NCBI GenBank assembly: GCA_964035545.1
Contig: OZ037771.1
Location: 6,070,628 to 6,134,627, forward strand
Direction of reading: 5' to 3'
From: Bugula neritina
Taxonomy: Eukaryota; Bryozoa; Gymnolaemata; Cheilostomatida; Bugulidae
Length of the DNA stretch: 64,000 nucleotides
The position numbers and the translations under genes were made by a program. The notes below the pieces were generated by a model that had not been told where the DNA came from, ran no database searches, and saw only the letters and a list, made by a program, of their open reading frames with translations. Shown here in pieces: positions 50,301-63,623 of this stretch (position 1 is the stretch's first letter; every line of letters begins with the position of its first letter).

Positions 50301-50942
50301 CTGCCACTAGTAGTGAACTGTAATTAAAGTTGTATACAAGTTGTATGATTGTGTGAAAACTACTTGCTGCATACAATAATGTTTGCCTGCCAAGTTATAG
50401 TTGGTGCTTCCTAGTTACTTTCCATGACCGAGCTGAGCTCATCTAGGAATGAATATTCTCTGCAGAATACCACCAGTATTTAAACAGCATTGCAAGTGGT
50501 ATTTTGAGATTGTGATATATCTATCTCTGTGTGAAAGAACACAACTTTAAAGGATTGGCCACAATCCTATAAACCTGTTAGTGTAACTGGAGGTGAAGCT
50601 GATGCCAGGTGCTCATCTTTATTATAACTTTCCTGATGCAACTTATACCTGCTGCACCAAAAGTGCTGCTTGTAAGGCTCTGTGTAGGCAGCATTGTCCA
50701 TCAACATAAATTTAGCAGTTAAATAAGCAAACACTATGCTTGTTATTCACAACATTTGTATTAAATAATAAATGCATTGGTTATCAAAGAACTAATACAT
50801 TATTACTCATCACAGGAAGAATGTGGGACAAGGAAAAAACAGGGTTTTTCATAAGTCATATTTTCCATCACGCTGTCAAAACCTGATAGCTGCTAGAGGT
50901 TGCAGTTTCAATTTACTCTTAGACGAATCCTGAGCTATTCAA

Positions 50943-50982
50943 GTGCCCCCCCTCCCCCCCTCCCCCTCCTCCCCCCCCCCAA
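50943..50982. repeat. C-rich homopolymer-like tract
   Basis: Runs of C separated by single T bases, about 38 bases with five or more C blocks. On the minus strand this is a run of G blocks. Confidence 0.85.
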
Positions 50983-51327
50983 GTGAACTAAAACAGGATA
51001 ACTTCACTAATTATATCATGCCAGATTATTTACTTTGAGAAAAGGGATTGAAGCAAACTGCACTTCAACAGAGTGTATAGAGACTGTAGACCATGCATCA
51101 AGCTCACCCAAGGCTGAGTTGTCCTCTCATTGAAAAGGGTTAAGCCAACTCCAAATTTAGTTAGAACTGGTTTGCTCTCCGCAATAATAATAACATACAT
51201 GTGCATGACTTATTTTGGTACTTTATAATGTGCTTGTGTATAATATGTGTTAATATATTATTATAAGGTACAATATGCTGATGTTATAAATCCATTATTA
51301 ATCTACCCTCCAGCTTTCTACTAAGTG

Positions 51328-51677
51328 TAAGCCTAGGGCCACACGGTGCGTATTTTCGCATGCAAAAATTGAAATCACAAGTAGCAAAGGTGTCCACTGT
51401 AGCGTCAGTGATGCGTGATAAATAAAGCTTTCATTTTTAAATCGCACTCGCTTTCAATAAAACGCAATTTACTGGAATGTAGCACTAAAATAAAGAAATT
51501 GGGCTCGCTGAATAACTACCAGCCAATTAGGTGACGACGACAGAGACGATTCGCACTTGCGTTGAAAATGCAGAGCGACAAGTTCGAAGGTTTTCTCAAC
51601 GCGCACAGTAGACACCTTTGCTACTTGTGATTTCAATTTTCGCATGCGAAAATACGCACCGTGTGGCCCTAGGCTTA
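51328..51677. mobile_element. 350-bp MITE with about 75-bp terminal inverted repeats
   Basis: The left arm begins TAAGCCTAGGGCCACACGGT and passes through TATTTTCGCATGC and AATCACAAGTAGCAAAGGTG. The right arm is its near-perfect reverse complement, ending ACCGTGTGGCCCTAGGCTTA. The unique middle (about 51400-51600) has higher GC than the flanks. No transposase is present. The TAGGGCC-type end recalls hAT-like elements, but no 8-bp target duplication is evident at the boundary I chose, so the superfamily is open. Confidence 0.85.
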
Positions 51678-54024
51678 GTCTAGGGGTAATAGATATTACA
51701 TTGTACTATGCTGTTAGGCATCATATTATAGTGTTGCTAGTGCTCATATGCCCTGTCTATTGGTAAAAGTTTTTATGCATATATTACATGTAGCATATTT
51801 CTAAGTTGTCTGCCCCAAACTTACTATGCAACGGTAGTGTAACTCTAATTGAAATTGAGTTTCTCCAAGATGAATTTTCTTCAACGCTTATTTACAATTA
51901 CTACTTCTTTATTGATGATTTACTTGTATATATTTACATATTATCCATAATGTATTTTAGAGTACACGCATGTTTATATAAGATGCTACATAATTACATC
52001 TAATTGTAACTGGCTGCCTTGTTATATGCAACTAGAAGAGCTTCTTGCAGGCATCAGGTTTTACGTCACCTTTTTGTAAAAAGTTTTGCCTCTTGTAATG
52101 TTAAGTTTAATTTGTTGCAATAAATAGTTGTATTTTTCATTAGTTAACAGCAAAATGTGTCACCAGTGCTGCTTGAAGTTGATTAGAATTTAATAATACC
52201 AAATTTTAATAATACAAACAAACCAAAATTTAATAATAAAGTTAAAGAGTTTAGGCTATTTCAATTTCTCCACTACTCCTCCTAAGTAGATGCAAGTGCT
52301 GTCAGCTTTTAGGAATATTTTACTGTATAGTTGACTATATAAAATAATCCTGCAAAACAAATACAAATACAAACTTTATAATGAAGAAAATTCTATTAAC
52401 TTTGCTTTTTATTTTTCTTCAAAGCTTTTATTGGAGTGTTTTTAAAATGCAAAACATCAACAACAAGTAGGGCCACATATACATGTCAAAACTTTAATAT
52501 CTTAACATCAGCTAGCTATAAGGCATAAAGTTAATCTTCTTAAGTGTGCTTCTAGCAGCTTCTAGTACTGCTCTAGTACTGCTACGGTGTTACCCTTCAT
52601 GGATGGATGATGTTAAACAACTCAATAAATGCAAGTCATAAAAAACTGAGGTATGTACAGAATTGCAGTTGCTTTTGAATAAGAATAACCCCAGCAGAGC
52701 TCTGAAAATAAGCTTAGAAAAAATGATAGCTTTGCACATGCTTGGGTATTTTATTTAAAGACTGGTTTGTTAATTTTATATAAATGCATCATTTTAGTTA
52801 CATTTAATTTTTATTATTCAAGGGATAAAATTTAAAATTACTTCCTAGGAATAGAATGCTTCTTAATTATTTACATGCTTGCAAATTACAATTCTGCTCA
52901 ATAATTTAGTTGATTGGATTTGAAGCATATAAGAGCAAAGCAGAGACACTACTGTATTAAAGCATTACCTTGCACCACACTGTAATGCACCACGTCTTCA
53001 TGCTTTGTATTATGCGAATGGCTTTTATTCACTGCATGAAGACAGCATCAATCAAATAAAACTGCAGCCATGGAAGGCCGAGAAGTTTTCTTCAATGTAA
53101 TCTGTACGAGCTATTAAGAATTACAACTTTTAATTCAGTGGTACGAGCATCCAATTTGATGAGAGACAATGCGGTATAACATTTCCCTCTAAATGAACCG
53201 ATACATGAAATATTATCAGTCTCACTGATGTCATCTAATCTACACGTCACAGACCATTGAGCATAATAAATTATACTTGATTAGAATAAGGTGGGTGACT
53301 CATTGAACAGCAGATCACACCATCCAAAGATCATACCATCAGCCACTTGGTACGTCGCTTAAGTGATAGCATTGTTATTGCAGTGAGTACATCGTGTTGC
53401 TATACTTAGCATTAAACATAAAGCTAAATTCAGTACCTTTCACATTGAAATAGCACTTACTATATTTCATTGCTTGAAAAATTTACTAGAAAAAAGTTGT
53501 GGAATTTATTTAATGAAGTTATAGGTCTTCAGTTTGTATTGTGTTATTTCAATATTGATAATAAAAAAATTATTAGGTTGTATACTGTTATGCATATCAT
53601 TCTTTACAAAGCATTTGTTTGAGTTGAAGATAATAAATGCTAAAAAAATCAAATCTTTTTATACAATTAAACATTTAGAGTCAGTCATAAAAATCATGTA
53701 AAAATTAAAATACAAATATATACTATATGTATACATGTACACAATATAAATAATTTGTTCGAGTGAACAAAAATAGAATCAATAAATAGTTCCGTGACAT
53801 GAACCAATATCCCTTAAAATTTCAGCAACAATATCTGCAGCCTGCTAAAATTTACAAAGACGTGAAACGAGTTATTCAAAAAACTGTGTGGCAGATGCAA
53901 TATACAGCAGGTGTATTATACAGAAGAGGTGATGTGCAGCAGATGGATAAACCTCCACTATTGTTACAGAAAACTTCATGAGATATTGAACTCAAAAGCC
54001 ACATTATTTCTACACAATCCAACA

Positions 54025-57000
54025 TCATGAAGAGAGGGCGGCAGCGGTAGAGTTATTATTGTTGCTGCCGCCTCTGAGAGACGACCTGTTGACCATCTGT
54101 CTACAGTTCAACGCTGCCTTAGTATTGCCACATAACTCGTAGGTCTTGGCTGCCTCACTCAGCAGATACTGCTGACTGTCCGGCCTACTGTGTAGCGCTG
54201 ACGGGAGGTGCTGAGCGGCCATCTTGTATGCCAACGCTTGAGTTACACTCTACAATATAACAGACGGGAGTAGTTAGAGTTGCAGCCGTTGTACAGTAGT
54301 TGATGTCAGAACTGTTTAGAGTTGCTAAGTACAGTAGCCAATGCTTGTAAGCAGCTTATATTTCTTGCTTTAGAGGATTCTTAAAATATTTCAGAAAAAG
54401 GAGAGTGGAAATTATCCCCTCTTTACAAAAAGACAGCTGCTGTTAGAGCTAGGTGTACCTTGTGCTGTTGGGTGGACGTCCGAGCACTGGTTTGTTTTAA
54501 TAGGAGGTTTGTTCTAGAAGGGTTGGCGCCCAGCATTACCCTCAGTGTAGCTGTATGTAAGCACAGCTGCTTCTTCACTTCTACAGGATATACAGAGTGT
54601 GTAAGACATGTGTAGAGTAGACAGGTGGAAACATAACTCCCTATAATGACATCATCATCTACTTACCAGGTACATAACTAGTGAGCTTTTGCAGAGCGTT
54701 GAGATCATGCTTGAATCCCGACACAGAAGTATTTGACGAGGCCATTCCATTACTCATCTCATATTCCCAGAGTTCTGTGCGAGTAGTCAGTAACCAATCA
54801 CACGCTAACAACTGGAAGTCCTACAACAGACACAGGACATCATCAACTGACCTCGTAATATAAACTCTTTGACTTCAATACCACCTGCTGGGCTTCACAA
54901 TACAAGAAACGCATAAGCTTTTTGAAGTAAAAACCCAACGTATATAAGAATGTCAGCATTATGTACACAACTCCTCATGCTTGCTGGTGTTGAAAGTGCC
55001 GACAACTCCGTGGTTGCAATGCAGGAACACTGCACAGATAGCAAGACATGCAATGCAACTACAATGCACCACAGAGGTGCCATAGTTTCAGTCACTGTAA
55101 GAGGGCTCTGGAGCAAATCATGATCACATGTGCTGACACTAGAGAGCAGGAGGTATTCTGGCACTAGTGGACAGGTGGTGTGCTGGCACTAGAGAGCAAG
55201 TGGTGTGCTGGCACTAGTGGGCAGGTGGTGTGCTGGCACTAGATGGCAGGTGGTGTGCTGGCACTAGTGGACAGGTGGTGTGCTGGCACTAGATGGCAGG
55301 TGGTATGCTGGCACTAGAGAGCAGGTGGTGTGCTGGCACTAGTGGGCAGGTGGTGTGCTGGCACTAGATGGCAGGTGGTATGCTGGCACTAGAGAGCAGG
55401 TGGTGTGCTGGCACTAGTGAACAGGTGGTGTGCTGGCACAAGAGAGCAGGTGGTATGCTGGCACTAGAGAGCAAGTGGTGTGCTGGCACTAGATGGCAGG
55501 TGGTATGCTGGCACTAGAGAGCAAGTGGTATGCTGGCACTAGAGAGCAAGTGGTGGGCTGGCACTAGAGGGCAGGCACTAATATGAATACTATTATCCTG
55601 ACCGCGATATAAAACCCATCAACAGTACATACGAAGAACTTCAATCCTTTAATAATAATTGCTGCCATAATAACTAATGGGATAATACAAATCAGGCAAG
55701 CAGACAGATTATACAAGTACAGTACGTTTATTGACATTATATACAGTGTACATACATGGTAAGTACTGTAAGTACACTGACCTTATATAAAGCACTTTCA
55801 GTCTCAATATCAGCCAGTGACTGCTCCAAATAGTTACTGGATGTTTCCATCAACTTTCTCGTAGCATGGGAACAGTTAGCAGACGTGAGAAACCCGACCC
55901 GTGCCTAAAATCAGTTAAACTAACTTACCACAGACTACATTCACAGAGAACAGTAATAGTTGCCTTTCAATAAGATTATGTGCCTGATATGCAGAAATAT
56001 TGATGAATTATATGAGGATTGTCTTCATTTTCTATAAACCTCAAGATAGCTAAGATGAATTTAATAAGTGACTTCAATGTAATCACTTGGTCCTTTTAAT
56101 GCTTCACAAAAGCATTTCAGGGTTTTGAGAATTTTATTATTTTAAACCAACTTTTATGGCAGTTTTTATTTGTTCAATTTCGAAAAATGTATTCTCTCGA
56201 TAACAGCAATTCCATAAGAGAATCACAGCTTACCTTATACGCATGGAGTAGTGCTTTTACAAGAACCTGCTCCTTAATGTCTTCTGGAGGTGACAATATG
56301 ACACTAGAGTACCTGCTGGCATCTGTCACCCTTTCACAGCTCCACTCTCTGGCACACATTACCAGCGCAGCCCACCATTTAGTATTGCTGCCCACGGGGG
56401 CTTCGGATGAAGGGGCCGACGACTTCTTTAGATACTGATTCACGTGCGCACACACTTCCAAGTCACTGATCTTCTCTACTGACTGTCTCCTGTATTTTAT
56501 AAGCGTACATTTCACTACTTCCTGTTATTACAGCTAATCCATTAATACTACTACTGCTACTGCTGCTACTACAAGTATTCCTACTACTATTACTACCACT
56601 ATTATTACTGCTACTACTACTATTACTACTACTAATATTACTACTACTATTATTACTGCTACTACTACTATTACTACTACTACTATTACTACTACTATTA
56701 TTACTACTGCTACTGCTGTTACTACTATTACTACTACTGCTACTAGTACTACTACTACTACTATTATTACTACTGCTACTACTACTACCACTGCTACTAC
56801 TAATACTACTATTGCTACTGCTACTCTAATTATACCTGCTATCATATATAGCATAAATTTATACAATAAAGCAGCTAGATGTGACTTACACATTGGGAAA
56901 CTCTGCTTGCGAGAAGAGTTGGTTGTATAACGCGGCAGATATTATTTTTTGCTGGTAAGCGCTAGAAATATGGGATATTGGATCGTGTGAGAAGACTGTT

Positions 57001-60000
57001 GTCGAGAAAGTGTTGTCTGTAGATGAAGAGGTGTATTCTAGGTTAGAGTCGAGCAGATACTTCTGTCCATCTTTTGTGCGTAGCCATCCGAGTCTAGCAG
57101 GTGTATCGTGCCGGTCACCTATTCGCAAGCCTTTCTTTAGCATATACACCTGCGATATCAGACACATAATATAGCATGTGTACTATATTATGCCCAACAT
57201 ATATATTATATTACGTTATACATATTCAGATTAGAGCATCTAATGTGCATTTGGCAATTCAAAGTTTCTGCTTTTGTGAAAACTATAGCAAGTATATATA
57301 AAGCTAGTTATCTATGTTAGATTGGACAACAAGAGTACACACAATACTAGCCGGGGCATACTCACTGCAATTGGTCTAAAGGAGAGTGGAAGTCTCTTTC
57401 TAATAGCTATAGCAATGAGTACGTAAACCTCCACAAGGAACTGTCGGTCTATGACAGGGTAACTCGCCTCCGCCATGTTGATGGTACACAAGGCTATGTT
57501 GATCACCTCGATGTCACTCCGCCAAATCTACAGCATATTACATGCCACTCGCTTACCAGTCTTGAACAGGTTCATGCTTATACCGAGATGGGAGTAGATT
57601 GAACAGCACAAATGGGGAAATATCTTGGCTTTAACTTAAATGAGCTTTAGAATTGGTATAATAAATACACTTTAACTTTATAGCATATTTTGTTCAGTAT
57701 TTATCATCAAACTAAATTGCACGGGCACACAATCCTGAAACTGCATTTAGCTGATACAAAAATATTTCTGTATGTCTTAGGACTACGTAACTGAACTAGT
57801 CAGCCCTGCTTCAAGAATACTACCTAAAAGTAGTCATAGGAAGGTTGGTATGTTTGCTAAGTTAAACTATGCAGTCTAAACTTACTCTTACATAATAAAA
57901 CAAGACAAATATTATAAAATAATACAAATAAGAAGACTAGCTGAAAGTAAGTAATCTAATACATCAAGCCCGCACTAGCAGTAGACCTCACCTTCTTAGT
58001 GAGGCAGAGCTGCAGCAGGTTGTAGTAGACAGTAGCTGCATCACGAGAACACTTGGCCACGTCCGGACATATCTTGGAGGCCTGACGAGCAAACAGCCTG
58101 GCAATGTATATCCTGTGTAACACCTGGCGCACGGCCTGCCACAGTAAGCTGGTCCACAACTGGAGTAGTGAGCTGGGAGATGGACGACCCAAGACTACTA
58201 GACATTCATCCAGGTGTGTTTCGGCTGCATCATAATTACCTGCAAGTAGAGTAGAGTAGGTGCTGTAGGGTGTAAGAGTGAAGGTGTATAATAAGGTAGA
58301 GTAGAGTAGGTACTGTAGAATAAAAGTGTATAGCAAGGTAGAGTAGAGTAGGTGCTGTAGAGTAAAGGTGTATAACAAGGTAGAGTAGAGTAGGTACTGT
58401 AGAGTAAAGGTGTATAACAAGGTAGAGTAGAGTAGGTACTGTAGAGTAAAAGTGTATAGCAAGGTAGAGTAGAGTAGGTGCTGTAGAGTAAAGGTGTATA
58501 ACAAGGTAGAGTAGAGTAGGTACTGTAGAGTAAAGGTGTATAACAAGGTAGAGTAGAGTAGGTACTGTAGAGTAAAAGTGTATAGCAAGGTAGAGTAGAG
58601 TAGGTGCTGTAGAGTAAAGGTGTATAACAAGTTAGAGTAGAGTAGGTACTGTAAAGTAAAGGCATATAACAAGGTAGAGTAGAACAACAAAAACACGTCT
58701 GCTAAATATCTAACACATTCTAGAACTCAGGTATTTTACCAGCAATAATGTCAGAGTTGGCTTGTTGCATGTGTTTCCAGTACTTATTCGATTCTTCGCT
58801 CGTGGACTGTGTCACAGGCTCCCCAAATATCAGGATACGAGCGAGAACCAGGGCTATTATTGCCACATTCAGCAGCCATAGTAACGCCTGCAACAACCCA
58901 GACATCCACTTTCAAAGTTATGGCGTATTTTAGTACGAAATACTCATGTCATCTCACTGCACATCTGATTTGCATTAGAAACCCTGCCTCTTGGTAAACT
59001 GACTTTACACGTAATGAGTTAACTGCTGTGCTGTGGTCTGTTGCGGATAAATACTTACAGAAGAAAACAGCCAGTTGAAGGTGTCCATGCTGCTGGAGTC
59101 GTCCGCTTCTTGCAGAGTCCTGCCGGGAAGTTTGTCTACTCTGGAGGAGAGGTCAGGGGCAGACGAGTCCATGAGGGAGCTACAGCAGGACAAGCAAGTT
59201 GTGCAACAACATACTGTCTCTTACAATGCTGAGTAGGAAGGAGAGAAGTGCACCAGAGGAGTGGTAGGTGGAGTGACGGGCAATGTGTATAGAAAAGACT
59301 AACAAATATGTGCTAACTTCAGGATACTGATTAGAGTTGCCTTGCGTAGAGAGAGAAAGAGAGAGGGACGGAGAAGGACTGAAAGTGAAGTAAAGATATG
59401 GAGGAAGAGATAAAAGGAACAAAAGAAAGAGGCAATAAGACAGATAGAATACCAATATAACACACTATGGTTGTTTTCATGACCTTTACTATATATGCAC
59501 TGCTGCTGTACAGTTGGCAGAGGAGATGAGCTCACCTGAACGGGTTGAAGAGGAGAACAGCAAACATGAACATACACATGAACACACGAGAGCTGTCTAC
59601 CATGCCACTGGGGTTGGCGGTTTGGGGAACAGGGGGCAGTTCGTCCTCACTAGGGGTATCGTTAGAGAAGGGACTGTCACTGTCAGCTAGAGTTTCTGGA
59701 GGTGTAAGTGGATCATTCAAGGGAGATGTACCTACAAATGGTTAGCAAACATAAGAATAATATATGAATATATCACAATTAATATTGTATCGACAGTGTA
59801 TACATGTCTATAGACATCTACACATGTCTACACATACGTACAGTTTTCTACACATACGTACAGTTTTCTACACATACGTACAGTTTTCTACACATACATA
59901 GAGTTTTCTACACATACGTACAGTTTTCTACACATACGTACAGTTTTCTACACATACGTACAGTTTTCTACACATACGTACAGTTGTCTGATGGCTGGTG

Positions 60001-63000
60001 TTTGTGAGAGGATATGACATCATCAGGCTCAACTCCGAGACGTTTGAATGCTGATCTGAGAATTTTGTTTTCCTCCTTCAGTTTCTCGGTTACATTACGC
60101 AGGTGGTATATGTGGTCGGTGGCTTTCCTCAATATAGCTGACTTGTTTAACTGCAAGCGTTATTTAATATATTATTAGCTTGTATTATTAGCTTGTATTG
60201 ATATACTAGATTATATATACACACTACACGTACACACACTACACGTACACGCACTATACGTACACACACACTATACGTACACACACTACACGTACACGCA
60301 CTATACGTACACACACTATACGTACACACACTATACATACACACACTACAGGTACACACACTACAGGTACACACACTATACGTACACACACTACACGTAC
60401 ACACACAACACGTACACACACTACACGTACACACACTACACGTACACACACTACACGTACACACACTACACGCACACACACACTATACGTACACACATTG
60501 TACGAGTGACACAAGTGTAGGTATGCACCATGTTTTACTGTCACCTTCAACTTCGACACATAAAACCTTCAACACCACCGAGCATGGTTTACATACCTTC
60601 TACAGGCAAGCTGCCATATACTCATAAACCACAACTTCAACTCAACACAGAGCCAGAGCACCACAAGGTGCTGTGTGACTGACCAACATATAGTCCACCA
60701 GACAACAAAACACCAACCTTGGCCGAAGGTCCAACCAGCATGTCTTTGAGTTCCATAATCTTATCATTAATACTCATTCGATATCTCTTCTCAATGGCAT
60801 TGTGGGCTTTCTGCTTCTCTGGTTTAAACAGAGGAGTTTCTATGGTGGGCGGAGAGTAGGGAGTGACTCTGGTGATAGCAAGCTTGTCGGAGCTGGTGGC
60901 TATCACTCTGACAGGAAGTCTGGTACCTTATGAGACATGCAGATCACATATTACTTACATGATACTTACACCACACTTACATGATACTTACACCACACTT
61001 ACATGATACTTACACCACACTTAAATGTGCACATTCTTAAAGAATGAATATAAAAATCAAACATTGCAAATACTGCATCTCACATTGCATGTCATACCTA
61101 CTTGGAGAAAATAGTATTAATACAGTAGATATACAGTAGATATACAGTATATATACAGTAGATATACAGTATATATACAATAGATATACAGTATATATAC
61201 AATAGATATACAGTATATATACAATAGATATACAGTATATATACAATAGATATACAGCAGACATACAGCAGATATACAGTAGTTATATATACAGATAATG
61301 TTTACCATTAGTCTCAATCATGTGCTGACCATTTGAATGCACAGTTTGCTGACTATTCAGTGTGTTTGATGTGACTCCAGTCTTGACTATCACTGCCCCA
61401 GCAGGATGACCTTGAAGGACGGGGGAGGGTGTCGGGGCAGGAGGACCACCCAACTTATTACCACCAGAGTTGTTGGCAAGAGAAGGGAACAGTTGTAATA
61501 TCATTTCCTTCAACTGCTCACTATCTTGTAGGAAATTGCCCTTGGAGCCGTCAGAACTATCGGGCAGGTGAGATGGCTGAGAAATTACTGGTTTTCTATC
61601 CTGAAAAATACAACATAATACTGAGCAGTGCTTGGTGTACCACACACACTCCAAACCCACCAAGAATATCAATGCTTTATTATGTTGAGAGAGAAGCTTC
61701 ATTGCAGACACCCTGATTAAGACTGAAAGAGGAGAAAAACTAGCGCAAGTTTATAGTCGCCATCTTTGTGGGAACCCCCTGATTGAGAGGGTTTTTTGTT
61801 AAATCGGGCTAAGGACTTATTCATATGTGACACAGGAACCATTATGAGTGGATGCTCTTCCTAACATCACCAATGGCCTTTGCCGGGGCTCAAACTAACG
61901 ACTTAGTGCTTACTAGGCAAAAGCTCTAACCCCTAGACCACGGCTGCTAAAAAGTTCTAGATTAAACTAAGTTGGTGCAGAAGAAACAAAAACAAAGAGA
62001 TGTATTAGATAACATCAAACTCACACTGTTCAGCTGGGCTCTAATAGCGTTGTTGGAGGCTGTGGGGTTGCAGTTGACAGCATTGAGGGAGGGCTTAGAA
62101 GACGAATTCAACGCTTGGTCATGCAGCAGCAGTTGAAGAGTATCTGTAGGTTGAATAGAGGAGTGACTCGAGTTCTGGTCCAGCTACAAACACACCATTC
62201 AACAGCATGTCAACCAGTCAACACACCATATCACAGGAAGACATCAACTTCTTTTAAATAGACGTAACGTCATTATTGCAGATTTCCCTAGCAAAAGCAC
62301 TCAAGGATAAGATGAATAAAAATAAGACATGGAAGAGGAATTATTTACTGTACAATATCTGGCAGGGAAAGAGCTAAACGTAGTGCAGGACTGAGCAACT
62401 GTTGAGATTAGTCTAGAAATAGATGCCTTGCAACTTATAAGACTTCTTAATTCAAGAAATGGCAAATGAATTGAAGTCAACATAACATACACTAAATAGA
62501 AGAGCAGATAAAAATATAGTCACCTGCATGGTGTTAGCACTTTGGCTTTGTAATGTGCCAATTGGTTGGGGACATTCAGGAAACAGGTCACTAAACACAC
62601 GACTCTCGGGTGAATAGTCATTGTCCAACGCGTACTGCACCAAATCAAACTCGTCATTCGTGTGACTAGTGTTGAATGAAGAGTTGAACTGACTAAGAGG
62701 CTGTTCACTTTCGTATGCAAGTCTCTGTAACACAAGACATTGAGTGTGACATGCAGTGTAAGTAAGAGAGAGAGTTTTCCTTATTTTGTAAGAGCTGAAA
62801 ATACCACAATCACGTAATAACATTATGAAATGCATGTAAACGTTGAGCATTACATCAAGTTTCAACACTTGCTACACGACCAGAAGTAACATTTAAAAAA
62901 CATGTTCATTAACTGCATTCAGCACATACTTTACATCTGAGAAAAATGTTCTGTTAAAAGCATTAATAAGACACTATGCACACAGAATTTGAAAGCGCCT

Positions 63001-63623
63001 TCAATCTACTATCTGCAACAGCCTGTACATAAACTTGCTTTCCCAAACTTACAAATTGAATCATTACAATTGAAAAAAATCCCTAACAGAAATAGCTACT
63101 TGAAGTATATACTGCCCATAACAGCAACATGAAAAATTACATTTTACAATTGTAACTGAAGCATTTCTTAGAAACAACACTTACATTATCTTGAGGAATC
63201 ATTGCATCTATCCCATAAATATGAGATGCAGGAATATTGTCAAAAGGCTTCAACATCTCCTCTGTATATCATACAAAATATATTTTACTATACTTATAGG
63301 CATTGCAAATACTGCAAGAACAATAAAATTTTATAACCTTTATTTACAGAAGTAAATCTTGAAAAATATTGTCCTTGTGAATGTTATAACCTGTACCGCA
63401 AATCAAAACTCACATTACAGATCTACAGTTACTAAATTTCCATCAGCTAAACTTTGAGTCAGTATTCATCCTATGATGAAAAATTCAAATTTAGCGTCTT
63501 CAACATTTATTTCTAGTTTCAAGCGCTATGCTTCACTCAAAATTCCGAACAATAGAAGGATCAAGTTGATGAATACTAATAGCATTGAGCATGCTCAGCG
63601 TACTAACCATCAAAATCCTCCAT
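54025..63623 (-). CDS. SREBP: Sterol regulatory element-binding protein (SREBP)
   Basis: Eighteen coding exons on the minus strand: 63623-63608, 63261-63185, 62724-62524, 62183-62025, 61600-61306, 60926-60718, 60150-59982, 59731-59536, 59179-59059, 58887-58740, 58239-57992, 57527-57366, 57149-56892, 56521-56234, 55904-55782, 54820-54667, 54580-54459, 54249-54025; 1056 residues, all joins in frame. The acidic start ([15 protein letters not shown]) fits a transactivation segment. The bHLH-zipper begins [18 protein letters not shown] (about 289-306) with the diagnostic Tyr298 that gives SREBPs dual E-box and SRE binding, and continues across the next exon ([14 protein letters not shown], then a leucine-rich heptad region). 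DSSR (421-424) precedes TM1 (about 425-440), matching the site-2 protease region; RTLQ (461-464) in the lumenal loop fits the site-1 protease pattern. TM2 is about 477-501, followed by IFGEPVTQ and the long C-terminal SCAP-binding domain ([15 protein letters not shown] near the end). It acts as an ER-anchored precursor whose released N-terminus drives lipid-synthesis genes. The weakest call is exon 1, only 16 coding bases. Confidence 0.93.
55140..55580. repeat. 26-bp minisatellite in an SREBP intron
   Basis: About 16 copies of GGTGGTGTGCTGGCACTAGA with variable six-base linkers (GAGAGC, TGGGCA, TGGCAG types) that alternate in a partly higher-order pattern. It lies between exons 15 and 16. Confidence 0.95.
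56535..56830. repeat. (CTA)n-type trinucleotide repeat at an SREBP acceptor
   Basis: About 290 bases of CTA, CTG and TTA triplets. On the minus strand the array ends about 14 bases before the exon 14 acceptor, where a polypyrimidine tract would normally be. Translated frames here are Val/Ile repeats with no meaning. Confidence 0.9.
58241..58690. repeat. 42-bp array filling the intron before SREBP exon 11
   Basis: About ten copies of a unit containing GTAGAGTAGAGTAGGTACTG and TAAAGGTGTATAACAAG. On the minus strand each unit holds an acceptor-like CTTTACTCTACAG, and the real acceptor (CTCTACTTGCAG) is at the array edge. The 42-bp period is 14 codons, and the frame continuous with exon 11 is open through the whole array. 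Confidence 0.95.
59805..59990. repeat. 20-bp array starting exactly at the donor of SREBP exon 7
   Basis: On the minus strand the exon ends GACAACT and the intron reads GTACGTATGTGTAGAAAACT, repeated about eight times. Each unit therefore recreates an ACT-GTACGT donor. Confidence 0.95.
60215..60500. repeat. 15-bp minisatellite (ACACACTACACGTAC)
   Basis: About 18 imperfect copies with TATACGTAC and TACAGGTAC variants in SREBP intron 6. Translated frames are Cys/Val repeats and are not genes. Confidence 0.95.
60945..61020. repeat. 22-bp tandem repeat near an SREBP acceptor
   Basis: TTACATGATACTTACACCAC is repeated three and a half times, about 20 bases upstream (minus-strand sense) of the exon 6 acceptor. 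Confidence 0.9.
61125..61290. repeat. TATACAGTAGA repeat near an SREBP donor
   Basis: ATATACAGTAGATATACAGT-type units run for about 160 bases and end about 15 bases from the exon 5 donor at 61304-61305. Confidence 0.9.
61741..61948 (-). mobile_element. tRNA-derived SINE, copy 3 (SREBP intron 4)
   Basis: Minus-strand head AGCAGCCGTGGTCTAGGGGT with a degenerate B box (TAGTTTGAGCCCC), body AGGAAGAGCATCC, then AATAAGTCCTTAGCCCGA and the tail ending TATAAACTTGCG. It is inserted in the same orientation as the SREBP gene. Confidence 0.8.

Larger units (their letters stand above)
46975..54024. other. Seven-kilobase gene-poor interval
   Basis: No exon chain could be built on either strand. Contents noted: a 78-codon hydrophobic open frame at 47099-47335 of doubtful reality, three ATTGG boxes at 47253-47286 upstream of the small secreted gene, a C-rich run at 50943-50982, a hairpin MITE at 51328-51677, and otherwise unique AT-rich sequence. 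The 3' UTR of SREBP should extend from 54024 downward; a possible reverse-strand AATAAA lies near 53507. Confidence 0.5.

Noticed and set aside
52381-52470. Short frame starting MKKILLTLLFIFLQ, signal-peptide-like
   Set aside because: It stops after 29 codons, and no downstream exon that would continue it was found.
57956-58696. 246-codon frame as a repeat protein
   Set aside because: It is SREBP exon 11 plus the upstream 42-bp intronic array; the exon 11 acceptor at 58240 separates them. Kept only as a finding.
60147-60559. Cys-Val-Arg repeat frames on the minus strand
   Set aside because: They are the 15-bp intronic minisatellite of SREBP, with no link to flanking exons.
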